Assembly: GCF_017352155.2 (NCBI RefSeq)
Contig: NZ_CP071462.1
Location: forward strand, 434,001 to 498,000
DNA from: Haloterrigena alkaliphila
GTDB lineage: Archaea; Halobacteriota; Halobacteria; Halobacteriales; Natrialbaceae
Direction of reading: 5' to 3'
Length of the DNA: 64,000 nt
Both the position numbers and the translations under genes were made by a program. Shown here piece after piece: positions 34,930 through 44,331 of the stretch (the stretch's first letter is position 1; every line of letters starts with the position of its first letter). The notes below the pieces were generated by a model. That model did not search any database. It was not told where the DNA came from and saw only the letters and a program-made list of their open reading frames with translations.

Positions 34930-35952
34930 TCACGAATCGTGGTCTTCGCGACGGCCCGTGGGAAGCGCCGTCCGGAGCAGGTCGCGGTCGTAGCGGTCCG
35001 TCCGGAACAGCCCCAGACAGAACAGGCCGGCGACGCCGGCCGCGAGCCAGTTCCCGTAGAGAAGGTTGATCCCGCCCCAGAGCAACACGAAGCTCACCAG
35101 ATCGTCGAGGACGAACTCGCAGGTCCGCACGCGCTCGAGCAGCGCCGCGCGGTCGAAGGCGAGGTCGACGAGCACGACGGCGACGGTCCCCGAGAGGAGC
35201 CAGCCCGCGTAGTTCGACGCGGGCACGCCGTAGTAGTCCCCCGGCGGTAGGTACTCCCAGAAGCCGATAGCGACGGCGCCGGGGTCGAGCACGAGGTCCA
35301 CGGCGACGACCGCTGCGACGGCCGCCGGAATCCGGACCAGCGCCGTCGCGGTCCGTTCCTCGAACGCCAGCAGCGTCAGCAGGTAGGCGTTCAGCACCAG
35401 CGGCACGAAGAATAGCGGCAGGGCCAGCGGGATCTCCCCGAACAGCATCGGTCCGAGTTCGATCCCGTACGCGAAGGCGCCGTAGGGCCAGTCGGTTCGC
35501 ACCCCGACGAACTCGACCGCGTACGTGTACGCCGTCAGGAGTCCCAGCGCGGCGAGCGCTCGCCGGTCGATCCGCGGGAGCAGGCCGACGACCAGCGGCG
35601 AGCGCATTACCAGCGTTCCGAACAGGATCAGTAGCGGGTTGAACGCGAGCGGGACGGGAACGAACCCCTCGGCGCTCGCGACCAGCGTCACCGCGCCGAC
35701 GACCGGGAAGACGACGGCGATCGTGAACCGGTTCTCCCGGATCAGGGCCTCGAGGCGCCGCTGGACGGCCGCGCGTCGCTCGTCGACCTCGGTGCCGGCG
35801 TCGGCGTCAGTGGCGTCGGCATCAGTGTCGTCGGCGTCAGTGGCCTCAGCATCGGTGGCGCTGGCGTCGGTGGCGCCGGTCTCGGCGTCAGTGGCGCTGG
35901 CGTCTGTGGCGGCATCGCCGTCGGTGCCCGCTGCATCGCCCGGATCAGCCAT
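34930..35952 (-). CDS. cruF: bisanhydrobacterioruberin hydratase CruF
   Basis: CruF hydrates the terminal double bonds to make bacterioruberin. The 340-residue protein has about eight membrane helices and carotenoid-hydratase landmarks such as YAVEFVGVRTDWPYGAFAYG and VALDLVLDP-like sequence (VAVDLVLDPGAVAIGFWEY). Its first 55 residues are an unusual Ala-Thr-Asp-Ala repeat tract not needed for catalysis. The start overlaps the lyeJ stop by 8 nt, giving the order crtD-lyeJ-cruF known from other haloarchaea. Confidence 0.88.
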   Translation of the reverse strand: MADPGDAAGTDGDAATDASATDAETGATDASATDAEATDADDTDADATDADAGTEVDERRAAVQRRLEALIRENRFTIAVVFPVVGAVTLVASAEGFVPVPLAFNPLLILFGTLVMRSPLVVGLLPRIDRRALAALGLLTAYTYAVEFVGVRTDWPYGAFAYGIELGPMLFGEIPLALPLFFVPLVLNAYLLTLLAFEERTATALVRIPAAVAAVVAVDLVLDPGAVAIGFWEYLPPGDYYGVPASNYAGWLLSGTVAVVLVDLAFDRAALLERVRTCEFVLDDLVSFVLLWGGINLLYGNWLAAGVAGLFCLGLFRTDRYDRDLLRTALPTGRREDHDS

Positions 35953-36838
35953 AGACCAGCCTCCAGAGGGCGCCCATCGTCAGCGCCGCGCCGACCGCCG
36001 TGTTGATCGCGGGGAACCACCAGTAGGCGCGGTCGACCGCGACGCTCGAGGTGACGATGGCCGCGACGAGCGCTGGGTAGACGAGCATGAGCGCGCCCAG
36101 TCGGAGGTCGAGGGCGGCGAACGCGGTGGCGGCCGCGAGCCAGCAGGCGCCGCAGTAGGCGTAAGTCCGGCGCTCGCCCAGCACCGTCGCGGTCGTCCGG
36201 ATCCCGGTTTCGCGGTCGGGATCGATGTCGGGAATCGCCGAAAACGTGTGCATCCCCATCGCCCACAGCCAGCCGCCGAGGACGGCCAGCAGGGGCGGCT
36301 GGCTCCCCGCGACGGCGGCGTAGGCCGCCGCGCCGGGCGCGATGTAGAGCCCGTTCGAGACCGAGTCCAACAGGGGCGTGGTCTTGAACCGGACCGGCGG
36401 GGCGCTGTAGGCCGCGCCGAGGACGAGGAAGACGGCGATCCAGGGCCACGCCGCCGACGGCACGAGCGGAAGGATCGCCAGCGGGAGGACGGCACACAGC
36501 GCCACGGCGACGGGAACGATCCGCTGGCCGCGGTAGCGGGCCTCCCGCTCCTCCTTCTTGGGATTCGCCGCGTCGATCTCACGATCGTAGACGTCGTTGA
36601 TCCCGTAGAGGAAGACGTTGGCCGGCAGGAGGAAGTAGGCGAACAGGACGGCCGCTTCTGGCGCGAACAGGTCGCCCACGCTCTCGGCGGCGTACGCGAC
36701 GCCCACGAGGACCGGCCCGGCGAGGTAGAGCCAGAACCGCGGCCGCGAGAGGGTCAACAGATACGAGAGGCGGTCGCCGAGGCGCTCGTCGCTCGAGGAC
36801 GCCGAATCCGCTGTCGAGGACGTCGAATCCCTGGTCAT
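35945..36838 (-). CDS. lyeJ: lycopene elongase/hydratase, UbiA-family prenyltransferase
   Basis: LyeJ adds C5 units and water to lycopene on the way to bacterioruberin. The 297-residue membrane protein has the UbiA aspartate motifs NDVYDREIDAANPKKEER near residue 80 and DIDPDRETGIRTTA near 205, plus about eight helices. The N-terminal 18 residues are Ser/Asp-rich. It overlaps cruF by 8 nt and starts 46 bp after the crtD stop, so the three genes form one operon. Confidence 0.9.
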   Translation of the reverse strand: MTRDSTSSTADSASSSDERLGDRLSYLLTLSRPRFWLYLAGPVLVGVAYAAESVGDLFAPEAAVLFAYFLLPANVFLYGINDVYDREIDAANPKKEEREARYRGQRIVPVAVALCAVLPLAILPLVPSAAWPWIAVFLVLGAAYSAPPVRFKTTPLLDSVSNGLYIAPGAAAYAAVAGSQPPLLAVLGGWLWAMGMHTFSAIPDIDPDRETGIRTTATVLGERRTYAYCGACWLAAATAFAALDLRLGALMLVYPALVAAIVTSSVAVDRAYWWFPAINTAVGAALTMGALWRLVYG

Positions 36839-36884
36839 GGAAGTGCGTGAGGCCGTCGGGGCGCATCGCGGGGGTTCGAGGCGA

Positions 36885-38381
36885 TCACCGTTTCGTCGGT
36901 CGGCCGTAGTCCTCGAGGACCTTCTCGGCTGTCAGTTCGCCGCTGATGAGACACATCGGGACGCCGATACCGGGCGTGGTGTCCCCGCCGACGAAGTAGA
37001 GCCCGTCGGTCCCCTTCGCGCGGTGGGGCGGCCGGAACAGGGCCGTCTGGCGGAGCGTGTGTGCCAGTCCGAGCGCCGTCCCGTCGTAGCTGTTGTACCG
37101 ATCGGCGAAGTCCTCGATGCAGAAGCGCTCCTCGAGGACGATCCGGTCGCGGAGGTCGGTGCCGGTGTTGGCCGCGATATCCGCGAGGATCTCGTCCCGG
37201 TACTCGTCGCGGATCTCGAGGGTGTCCTCGAGGCCGGGCGCGACGGGGACGAGGACGAACAGCGCGCTGTGGCCCTCGGGAGCGACGTCGTCGTCCGTTT
37301 TCGACGGCACGCAGCAGTAGTAGGCCGGGTCGTCGGGCCACTCCGGGTCCTCGAAGATCTGATCGAAGTGGTCCTGCCAGTCGGTCGGGAGGACGAGCGT
37401 GTGGTGGGCCAGGTCGTCGACCGACCCCTCGACGCCGAGATACAGCAGAAACGCGGAGGGTGCGTAGGTCCGCCGCTCCCAGTAGTCGGCGTCGTAGCCG
37501 CGCCGCTCGGGCGGGAGCAGGTCCTGCTCCGTGTGCGCGTAGTCGGCGTTGCTCACGACCAGATCGGGTCTGAGCGGCCCCGCCGGGGTCTCGACGAGGA
37601 ACGCGCCCTCGCGGCCCTTGATCGCCGTCACGGGGCGGTTCGTGTCGTACTCGACGCCCAGTTCGCGACCGACTTCGGCCACGGCGTCGACGACGGCGCC
37701 GATCCCGCCCTCGGGATACCAGACGCCGAGGTTGAAATCGACGTGGCTCATCAGGTTGTACAGCGCCGGCGTGTTCTCGGGGGAGCCGCCGAGGAACACC
37801 AGCGTGTACTGCATGATCTGCTGGAGCTTCGGGTGGTCGAAGTAGTCCTCGACGTGGCCCTGCATCGACCCCAGCAACGAGAGCCCGCGCGCCTGCCGGG
37901 CCACGTCGCGGTCGACGTAGTCGCGCAGGCGGGTGCGGTCCTCGTAGACGAAGTGTTCCATCCCCACCTCGTAGTTCTCGCGTGACTTCTCGAGGTAGCG
38001 CTCTAAGGCCTCGCCCGCGCCGTCCTCGTACGCCTCGAAGACGCGCTTGGTGCGCTCGAGGTCGGGCGTGACGTCCACCCGATCGTCGTCTTTGAAGAAG
38101 ATTCGATAGTGCGGGTCGAGGTGCGTCAGTTCGTAGTAGTCCGACGGCGTCCGGTCGAAGTCGCCGAAGAAGCGCTCGAAGACGTCGGGCATCAGGTACC
38201 ACGACGGCCCCATGTCGAACCGGAACCCGTCCCGCTCGAGGCGGCTCGCTCGGCCGCCGACCTGCTCGTTCTTCTCGACGACTCGCACGTCGGCGCCCGC
38301 GTCGGCGAGGTAACAGGCCGTCGAGAGGCCACCGATCCCGGCGCCGATCACGACGACCGACTCACCGGCCAGCGATTGCAT
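36885..38381 (-). CDS. crtD: carotenoid 3,4-desaturase / phytoene desaturase family, CrtD
   Basis: The 498-residue flavoprotein has the N-terminal dinucleotide motif VVVIGAGIGGLSTACYLADAGADV, the following NEQVGGRASRLERDGFRFDMGPSWY, and the C-terminal FAD motif GLYFVGGDTTPGIGVPMCLISG. In haloarchaea the copy next to lyeJ and cruF is CrtD, which introduces the 3',4' double bonds. Sequence alone cannot exclude a phytoene desaturase (CrtI), but operon order favours CrtD. It is the first gene of the unit; its promoter region faces the FNT-USP gene. Confidence 0.88.
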   Translation of the reverse strand: MQSLAGESVVVIGAGIGGLSTACYLADAGADVRVVEKNEQVGGRASRLERDGFRFDMGPSWYLMPDVFERFFGDFDRTPSDYYELTHLDPHYRIFFKDDDRVDVTPDLERTKRVFEAYEDGAGEALERYLEKSRENYEVGMEHFVYEDRTRLRDYVDRDVARQARGLSLLGSMQGHVEDYFDHPKLQQIMQYTLVFLGGSPENTPALYNLMSHVDFNLGVWYPEGGIGAVVDAVAEVGRELGVEYDTNRPVTAIKGREGAFLVETPAGPLRPDLVVSNADYAHTEQDLLPPERRGYDADYWERRTYAPSAFLLYLGVEGSVDDLAHHTLVLPTDWQDHFDQIFEDPEWPDDPAYYCCVPSKTDDDVAPEGHSALFVLVPVAPGLEDTLEIRDEYRDEILADIAANTGTDLRDRIVLEERFCIEDFADRYNSYDGTALGLAHTLRQTALFRPPHRAKGTDGLYFVGGDTTPGIGVPMCLISGELTAEKVLEDYGRPTKR

Positions 38382-38423
38382 ACCCTACTATGAGTGTCGG
38401 CACGGTCAAAAACGTACGTCATA

Positions 38424-38503
38424 CCTACGTAGGGTTCGGATATCGACGTCCCTTCGATCGCGGCCCTCGAGCCGGCTCGATCGAGGGCCTCGAGCCGGCT
38501 CGA
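38424..38503. promoter_or_regulatory. palindromes in the crtD / FNT-USP divergent region
   Basis: CCTACGTAGG (38424-38433) is a perfect 10-bp palindrome about 45 bp upstream of the crtD start. TCGAGCCGGCTCGA occurs twice as a perfect 14-bp palindrome (within 38465-38480 and 38488-38503), 23 bp apart, about two helical turns. They could serve either divergent gene. No matching regulator is proposed. Confidence 0.4.
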
Positions 38504-38649
38504 ACGGTCGGCGCTCGCTCGCGGTGGCGATCGTCGGTCGGTGCGGCTACGATGGGGTCTCCAGTCGTTCCGGCGCTGGTTTGACACCTGCTGACTCGTG
38601 GCGTCCTCAAAGCCAAACGCTTAGTTCGTCCCGTGATTCGGTCTCGACA

Positions 38650-40521
38650 ATGAGCGATCACGACCGACCGGATCGGGCGGAGACCGACCGTCCCGACCGG
38701 GAAGAGGATCCCCCGGTTCAAGAAGAGGTGGAGACCGAACGAGTGCGCGAGGCCGTCGAGCGGTCCAGAAGCGGCGCTCCCGCCGTTGGATCGGTCGTCC
38801 GCGACCGGTTCTCGTCCGACGAGGTCTTCCAGCGAATCGTCGCGGCCGCCGACGAGGAGGTCACCTCCGGGAACCGCGAACTGTTCTTCAGCGGGCTGGC
38901 CGCCGGCTTCGCGATCACGATCACGTTCCTGCTCTATGCCTCGCTGTACGGGGCGACCGACGGCCACCCGATTCTGAGCGCCCTGCTGTACCCGCTCGGG
39001 TTCATCTACATCATCATCGGCGGCTACCAGCTCTACACCGAGAACACGCTGCCGCCGGTCGCGCTGACTCTGGAGCGCCTGACCAGTCTCCCGACGCTGT
39101 TACGCCACTGGGTCATCGTGCTGGCGGGGAACTTCGCCGGCGGCGCCGTCGGTGCGATCGCGCTGACGTGGGGCGGCGTGTTCGACCCGGACGCGGAAGC
39201 GGCGGCGTTGAGCATCGCACAGCACGGCGTCGAGACGCCGGTCTGGGACCTGTTCTTCAAGGCCGCCTTCGCCGGCCTGATCGTCGCCGGCGTCGTCTGG
39301 GTCACGTTCGCCTCGCGCGACACGATCTCCCGGCTCGTTGTCGTCTACCTGGCGTTTCTGGCGATCCCCTTCGGCAATCTCTTCCACGTGGTCGTCTCCT
39401 TCACCGAGATGCTCTATCTATTCTTCGCCGGCGAATATCCGCTCATTCCCGGTCTAACCGGGTTCGTCCTGCCGGTCCTGCTCGGGAACACGCTCGGCGG
39501 CATCCTGCTGGTGACCATCGTCAACTACTACCAGACGAGCGAGGAACGCCTCGAGTCGGCCCGCTTCGATGGAATCGAACGGCGGCTCTCCCCCCAGGAG
39601 TGGCTGTTCGGGAGCCTCGCCGGGCGCTCGTACGTCCCCCTGATCGACACGGCCGAGACGACGGCACCCGCTAACGACGACACCTACCGGGTGGTCGTCC
39701 CGATCGCGAATCCGCGGACCGAAGGGCGACTCGTCGAACTCGCCGCGACGCTCGCGAGCAGGCACGAGTCGGCGATCGTCCACGTCGTCCACGTCGTCCA
39801 GACGCCCGACCGGCCGTCGACGGTCGGCAGCGACCGACAGCGGTCCCGGATCGTCAACGAATCGGAGATCTTGCTCGAGGACGTCACCGGGTCGATCGAC
39901 TACGGCAACGTCGACAGCGAGACGTCGACGGTCGTCACCCACCGCTCGTTCGAGGAAATCTTCGACACCGCCGTCCGCGAGCACGCCGACCTCGTGGTGA
40001 TGGGCTGGGGCGACAACAACCTCTGGGACGCCGCCCGGGCCGAGCGCCCCATCAGCGAGTTGACCAGCCAGCTTCCCTGTGACTTCCTCGTGGTCAAGAA
40101 CCGCGGGCTGGACACCTCGCGGATCCTCCTGCCGACGGCCGGCGGTCCGGACTCGGACCTGAGCGCCGAAGTTGCGAAGACGCTCAGTGATACCACCGGT
40201 GCCGAAGTCTCGCTACTCCACATCGTCGACGGCCCCGACGAGCGCCGCGCCGGCGAGGAGTTCCTCGAGGAGTGGGCCATCGACCACGACCTCCACGACG
40301 CCGAGATCCTGATCGACGACTCCGGGAACGTCGAGGAGGCCATCTGTCGCGCGGCCGACGACCACACGACGATCATGCTCGGCGCGACCGAGCGCGGCCT
40401 CCTCTCGCGGCTCGTGACCAGTTCGCTCCACCTCGACGTGGTCAACGACGTCGACTGCTCGGTGATGCTCGCCGAGCGGCCGAGCGAGCGGAGTATCTTC
40501 CGGCGGCTGTTCGGTCGCTGA
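38650..40521 (+). CDS. formate/nitrite-type transporter fused to two universal stress domains
   Basis: The 623-residue protein has an acidic 60-residue cytosolic N-terminus, an FNT-family channel with six membrane helices (about 80-310, including FFSGLAAGFAITITFLLY, YTENTLPPVALTL and GNTLGGILLVTIVNYY), and two USP domains (about 350-490 and 500-615). FNT proteins pass formate, nitrite or small acids. USP domains bind ATP in other proteins, so they may gate transport by energy state; that is inference. The start is the ATG at 38650, just before the acidic tail. It is divergent from the crt operon. Confidence 0.83.
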   Translation: MSDHDRPDRAETDRPDREEDPPVQEEVETERVREAVERSRSGAPAVGSVVRDRFSSDEVFQRIVAAADEEVTSGNRELFFSGLAAGFAITITFLLYASLYGATDGHPILSALLYPLGFIYIIIGGYQLYTENTLPPVALTLERLTSLPTLLRHWVIVLAGNFAGGAVGAIALTWGGVFDPDAEAAALSIAQHGVETPVWDLFFKAAFAGLIVAGVVWVTFASRDTISRLVVVYLAFLAIPFGNLFHVVVSFTEMLYLFFAGEYPLIPGLTGFVLPVLLGNTLGGILLVTIVNYYQTSEERLESARFDGIERRLSPQEWLFGSLAGRSYVPLIDTAETTAPANDDTYRVVVPIANPRTEGRLVELAATLASRHESAIVHVVHVVQTPDRPSTVGSDRQRSRIVNESEILLEDVTGSIDYGNVDSETSTVVTHRSFEEIFDTAVREHADLVVMGWGDNNLWDAARAERPISELTSQLPCDFLVVKNRGLDTSRILLPTAGGPDSDLSAEVAKTLSDTTGAEVSLLHIVDGPDERRAGEEFLEEWAIDHDLHDAEILIDDSGNVEEAICRAADDHTTIMLGATERGLLSRLVTSSLHLDVVNDVDCSVMLAERPSERSIFRRLFGR

Positions 40522-40588
40522 TTTCGACGGCCCACCGCCGCGATCCGATCCACCGGGTTCCTTGTTCTCGCCCGTCGTACGCCGTTCC

Positions 40589-41365
40589 ATGACACTCCAG
40601 GGAACGACCGTCGTCGTCACCGGCGGCACTCGCGGCATCGGACGCGCCGTCGCCGACGCCTTCGCCGACGGCGGCGCGACCGTCGTCGTCGGCGCCCGTG
40701 ACGGCGACGCGGTCTCGGAGACGGTCGCGGCGCTCGAGGAGCGACTCGCGTCCGCGACCGAAGACGCACAGTCCGATGCGGACGGGGACGTCGGTGCGGA
40801 CGCCGACAGTGACGAGGAGGCGGCCGTAGCGGGCGTTCGCACCGACGTCCGGGACGAGTTCGACCTCGAGCGACTGGCCGAGACGGCCTCCCGGACCGGC
40901 CCGAACGGCGGTATCGACGTCGTGGTTCCCGCGGCCGGCGTCTACCACGGGGAACCGGGCTCGACGCCGATCGACCGCGAGTCGTACGCCGCGTTCGACG
41001 ACCACTGGCGAATCAACGGGCGGGGCGTCTTCGCGACGATGCACGAGGCCTTACCCCACCTGAACGACGAGGCGCGCGTGCTCGTCCCGACGGGATCGGT
41101 CGCTCGCGAGGCCGAATCGGGCTACGGCGCCTACGCCGTCTCGAAGGCGACGGCGGAGGCGGTGGCTCGCGGGTTCGCCGCCGACACCGACTACACCGTC
41201 GGCTGTCTGGATCCCGGACGGGTCGCGACGGACCTATCGGGCGGGACGGGGCGCGATCCCGAGTCCGTCGCAGGAATGTTCGTCTGGGCCGCGACGACGG
41301 CCGATGCGGCCGACGTAGACGGGGCCGTCGTCGACCTACAAACGTGGAAGCGAGCGATCAGATGA
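40589..41365 (+). CDS. short-chain dehydrogenase/reductase
   Basis: The 258-residue SDR has VVVTGGTRGIGRAVADAF (TGxxxGIG) at the N-terminus, the NAD(P) stabilising segment VVVPAAGVYHG, a catalytic Ser region PTGSVAREAESGYGAYAVSKA with YxxxK, and a C-terminal PGRVATDLSG. An acidic insert of about 25 residues (DAQSDADGDVGADADSDEE) follows the first repeat and is unusual. Substrate unknown. Its end overlaps the convergent small gene by 8 nt. Confidence 0.85.
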   Translation: MTLQGTTVVVTGGTRGIGRAVADAFADGGATVVVGARDGDAVSETVAALEERLASATEDAQSDADGDVGADADSDEEAAVAGVRTDVRDEFDLERLAETASRTGPNGGIDVVVPAAGVYHGEPGSTPIDRESYAAFDDHWRINGRGVFATMHEALPHLNDEARVLVPTGSVAREAESGYGAYAVSKATAEAVARGFAADTDYTVGCLDPGRVATDLSGGTGRDPESVAGMFVWAATTADAADVDGAVVDLQTWKRAIR

Positions 41366-41642
41366 CGTCGTCGGGGTCGTGAACGTCGGCCATGCGCTGG
41401 GCTTCGGTGGCGTACTGCTCGCGGGTTTCGGCGTCGTCGACGTTGCCGAGGTTTCCGGAATCCGCGTCGACGGCGGCGGTCGTATCGCGGACGTCCGTAA
41501 AGGAAGTTAGCGCCCGCTCCTTCCGGAAGTACCGCTCGCCGTCGGGGGTCGCGTAGGTGAGGATGATCAGGTTCTGCTCGTCGTCCGAGTAGGTTCGCTC
41601 GACGAGCCAGACGCGGACGGTATCTGCGGTAGCGCTCGACAT
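41358..41642 (-). CDS. uncharacterised 94-residue haloarchaeal protein
   Basis: The protein starts MSSATADTVRVWLVERTYSDDEQNLIIL and contains YATPDGERYFRKERALTSF, an alpha/beta pattern with conserved-looking aromatic residues, and an acidic tail. No membrane segment and no motif I recognise. The 3' end overlaps the SDR gene tail to tail. It is probably a real gene, given its clean GC-rich third positions and sensible composition. Confidence 0.6.
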   Translation of the reverse strand: MSSATADTVRVWLVERTYSDDEQNLIILTYATPDGERYFRKERALTSFTDVRDTTAAVDADSGNLGNVDDAETREQYATEAQRMADVHDPDDVI

Positions 41643-41869
41643 ACCCCTTCTACGTGCGCGACGGGGAAAAACGACCGGCCCCTGTCGGGAAACTGTCCGT
41701 TCGGAACGTCGGCTGGACGGGAACGAGCCGTCGGGCCGTCGGCTGGACGGAGACGATCCATCGACGCGTCGGCGCCCGGGGCGGCGATTTCGCTCGCAGG
41801 CGACGGCGCCGTCGCTCGTCGGTCGTGGTACGTCGAGAGAAGTCTAGTTGTGGAGCCGGTACCGAGGGT

Positions 41870-42154
41870 TCAATCGATGTGGCCTTCGCGGCGCAGTTGA
41901 TCCGCGTCCTGACTGGTGTAGCGCCACTCGATCGTGGCCTTCTCGTCCTGCCAGTCCCAGGGCTCGGCGACGACGATGTCGTCTTGCTCGATCCAGGTGC
42001 GGTACTTCATGCGACCTGGGATGCGGCCGAGGCGCTCCTCGCCGTCTGCACAGCGGAGTTGAACGTGGTTCCCTCCGAGGTGTTCGGTTACGACGGCGAA
42101 TACTTCATCGCTGTTGGGCATACGGAGATTCCGGCGCCCGGATTCTTCTGTCAC
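41870..42154 (-). CDS. eif1a: translation initiation factor aIF-1A
   Basis: The 94-residue protein is an S1/OB-fold factor that works with aIF1 and aIF2 on the 30S subunit. It shows [44 protein letters not shown] and [22 protein letters not shown], the full family pattern. Length is standard. Monocistronic. Confidence 0.95.
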   Translation of the reverse strand: MTEESGRRNLRMPNSDEVFAVVTEHLGGNHVQLRCADGEERLGRIPGRMKYRTWIEQDDIVVAEPWDWQDEKATIEWRYTSQDADQLRREGHID

Positions 42155-42326
42155 AGTCGTACTACGTGCGGGAGACGTTTAAAACATTGGAGAGTCGTGG
42201 TAACATCTGACGCATTGGTGACTGTCGGTTCGTCTGACACCACCGCTGAGAGAGAACCGCTCGTCGTCGGACGAAACGTCTCAGTCGGCGAGCGAGACGC
42301 GACAGCTCCCGGTCGGAATCCAGGTG

Positions 42327-42839
42327 TTACAGCTCTCGATCGGAATCCGGATTCTCGAGTTCCCAGAGCAGTTCGGGGACGAAGGCATCGAGGTTGTCGG
42401 TCACGCGCCGTTCGCTGACGTTCAGCCCCTCGCAGTGCTCGTGGGCCGAGTCGCGGATATCGACGTGGAGGTCGCCGTCCTCGAGGAAGACGGCCAGCGG
42501 GAAGACCGAACAGCGGGTGGGTTTCCAGTCCTCCTCGAGGTGTAAGCTACAGAGGCCGTCGTCCCGGAGGAACGCGCAGGCGCAGCCGTCGTCGTCGACG
42601 TGCTCGTCCCGGTCTTTCTCCTCGCGGGTGACGAACTTCTCGCCGCGAAAGTCCGTCGTCGTCTCGGCGAGGTTGGCCCGCTGGGCGAGCTCGAGGAGGT
42701 CCTCGTCGTAGAGGAGTACGCCGTGCTGACAGCACCACGTGCAGTCGTCGACGCACTCGAAGGTGAGGTCCGGATCGAACTCGACGACGACCTCGCGGTC
42801 GGGGTAGACCTCGACGCGTCGCCGCTGATCAGCGCTCAC
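42327..42839 (-). CDS. YkgJ-family cysteine-cluster protein
   Basis: The 170-residue protein has the metal-cluster Cys set CVDDCTWCCQHGVLL near residue 29, then CACAFLRDDGLCSLH near 88 and KPTRCSVFPL near 106. YkgJ (Fe-S or zinc cluster) proteins may act in protein methylation or metal handling; the function is not settled. No operon partner; it lies about 70 bp upstream of the end of the FAH-family gene. Confidence 0.8.
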   Translation of the reverse strand: MSADQRRRVEVYPDREVVVEFDPDLTFECVDDCTWCCQHGVLLYDEDLLELAQRANLAETTTDFRGEKFVTREEKDRDEHVDDDGCACAFLRDDGLCSLHLEEDWKPTRCSVFPLAVFLEDGDLHVDIRDSAHEHCEGLNVSERRVTDNLDAFVPELLWELENPDSDREL

Positions 42840-42905
42840 GTCTCGTGGGAGGGCGGTCCGCGTGAAGTGTCTTTCTACCCGGCGTCTCGGGAGCCGACGG
42901 TGGCC

Positions 42906-43667
42906 CTACGCGCGAACCGTCTCTCGCTCGAGCGGCAGCTTCTCCCGCTCGCTCGAGTCGACGACGGTGTTTCGGAGCGTGCCGACGCCCTCGTAGGTGA
43001 TCTCGACCTCGTCGCCGGGTTCGACCAGACCGGGGTTGGCGGGGCTCCCGAAGGCGATCACGTCGCCGGGGCGGAGCGTGAACCGCCGCGAGAGGAAGGC
43101 GACGATCTCGTCGGGGTCGAATAACATCAGTTCGGTGTTCGCCTCCTGTCGGCGCTCGCCGGCGACGTCGGTCCACATGTCGACGTCGGTCGAATCGACG
43201 GCGGTCTCGATCCACGGCCCCAGCGGGCCGGAACCGTCGAAGACCTTGCGCGCGGTGCGGCCCTGCTGGTCGAGCGCGTCCATATCGTTCAGGATCGTGT
43301 AGCCGCGGACGACGTCCGGCACCTCGTCTTCAGAAACGTTCCGGCAGGGTTCGTCGATGACGGCCGCGAGTTCGCCGGCGTAGGTGAGTTCGTCGGTGAA
43401 CGCGGGGTAGGGGATCGGATCCCGGTGGCCCAGCAGCGACGCGGGCGGCTTGATGAAGAAGTCCGGTTCGTCCGGGCGTTCGTACTCCATCTGTTCGATC
43501 GTGGCCGCGTAGTTGCGTCCGACGCAGTACAGCGCCGACGGCTCGCAGGGCGGCAGGAACTCGCCGTCAGCGCCGACCTCGTAGGCGCCGTCGTCGGTGT
43601 GCACGACGCCGTCCTCGTATCTGCCCGTGACCGGTCCCTCGTCCGTCGCGATCCGCGCGAGTTTCAT
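42906..43667 (-). CDS. fumarylacetoacetate hydrolase (FAH) family protein
   Basis: The 253-residue protein has the FAH fold: YCVGRNYAATIEQM near residue 48, FFIKPPASLLGH near 70, metal-binding ELTYAGELAAVI (E-x-E) near 92, and LRPGDVIAFGSPANPG near 215. Family members cleave or decarboxylate 2-keto compounds, such as acylpyruvates or oxaloacetate. The start ATG at 43667 (MKLARIATDEG) is preferred because it begins the typical small N-terminal domain. Substrate unassigned; single gene. Confidence 0.85.
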   Translation of the reverse strand: MKLARIATDEGPVTGRYEDGVVHTDDGAYEVGADGEFLPPCEPSALYCVGRNYAATIEQMEYERPDEPDFFIKPPASLLGHRDPIPYPAFTDELTYAGELAAVIDEPCRNVSEDEVPDVVRGYTILNDMDALDQQGRTARKVFDGSGPLGPWIETAVDSTDVDMWTDVAGERRQEANTELMLFDPDEIVAFLSRRFTLRPGDVIAFGSPANPGLVEPGDEVEITYEGVGTLRNTVVDSSEREKLPLERETVRA

Positions 43668-43872
43668 TACCGGCCGTCGCGGTTCCTCCCGATTAGTCGT
43701 ATCGGTTCGATTTCGGACCGGTTCGGATCGAATCGTCGCTCGAGTCGACGCACCACCCTCCGAGTTGCCCCGAGCCGGCCGATACAGGCGACCCACGCGT
43801 CGGGCGGCCCACCGGGTGACACACGCACATGGAGGCCCGACGTATACCCCGGCGGTCGGTCAACGAGCGAGT

Positions 43873-44121
43873 ATGTGCGCCAACCTGACGGTAGACGACG
43901 AAGGGAAGCGAGTCGTCAACACGAACGGGAAGGAGATCGGCGTCGTCGACGAGGTCGGTGCCGGCGTCGCGTTCGTCGAACCGGGCGCCGAGATGAGCGA
44001 GTCGATCAAGTCGCGGCTCAGTCGCGATCGCGACGTCGCCGACGGGATGGAGCGCTATCACCTCGACGAGGATCACATCGACGAGATTACCCGAGACGAA
44101 ATCCGACTGCAGCGATTCTGA
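43873..44121 (+). CDS. small PRC-barrel-like protein
   Basis: The 82-residue protein contains VVNTNGKEIGVVDEVGAGVAFVEPG and YHLDEDHIDEITRDEIRL, which fits the short PRC-barrel type found in haloarchaea. These proteins may help RNA processing or, in some lineages, cell division; no role is shown here. The conserved start MCANLTVDDEGKR fits ATG 43873. Divergent from the FAH-family gene. Confidence 0.65.
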   Translation: MCANLTVDDEGKRVVNTNGKEIGVVDEVGAGVAFVEPGAEMSESIKSRLSRDRDVADGMERYHLDEDHIDEITRDEIRLQRF

Positions 44122-44331
44122 GGGACTGCGATTGTCCGTCGTCGCTTACTCGAGTCGAATCACTCACTTGAGAATGGCCTCGGTCTTCCTGTATGCGACG
44201 CTCACCCACAGTCGCGATAAAAACGGTGCGGGGGACCGAACACGCGAGCGACTGCTGACAGGGGTCGCGCGGTGTCGGTCCCGAACCCGGATCGATAGTC
44301 TATCGGTCCCAATCCCGTGATCCGACGGTGC
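44122..44331. other. intergenic region before the tandem repeat
   Basis: This 210-bp stretch, with the repeat that follows (44332-44582), makes a gap of over 450 bp with no gene. The region up to 44331 shows nothing beyond ordinary intergenic DNA. Confidence 0.4.
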
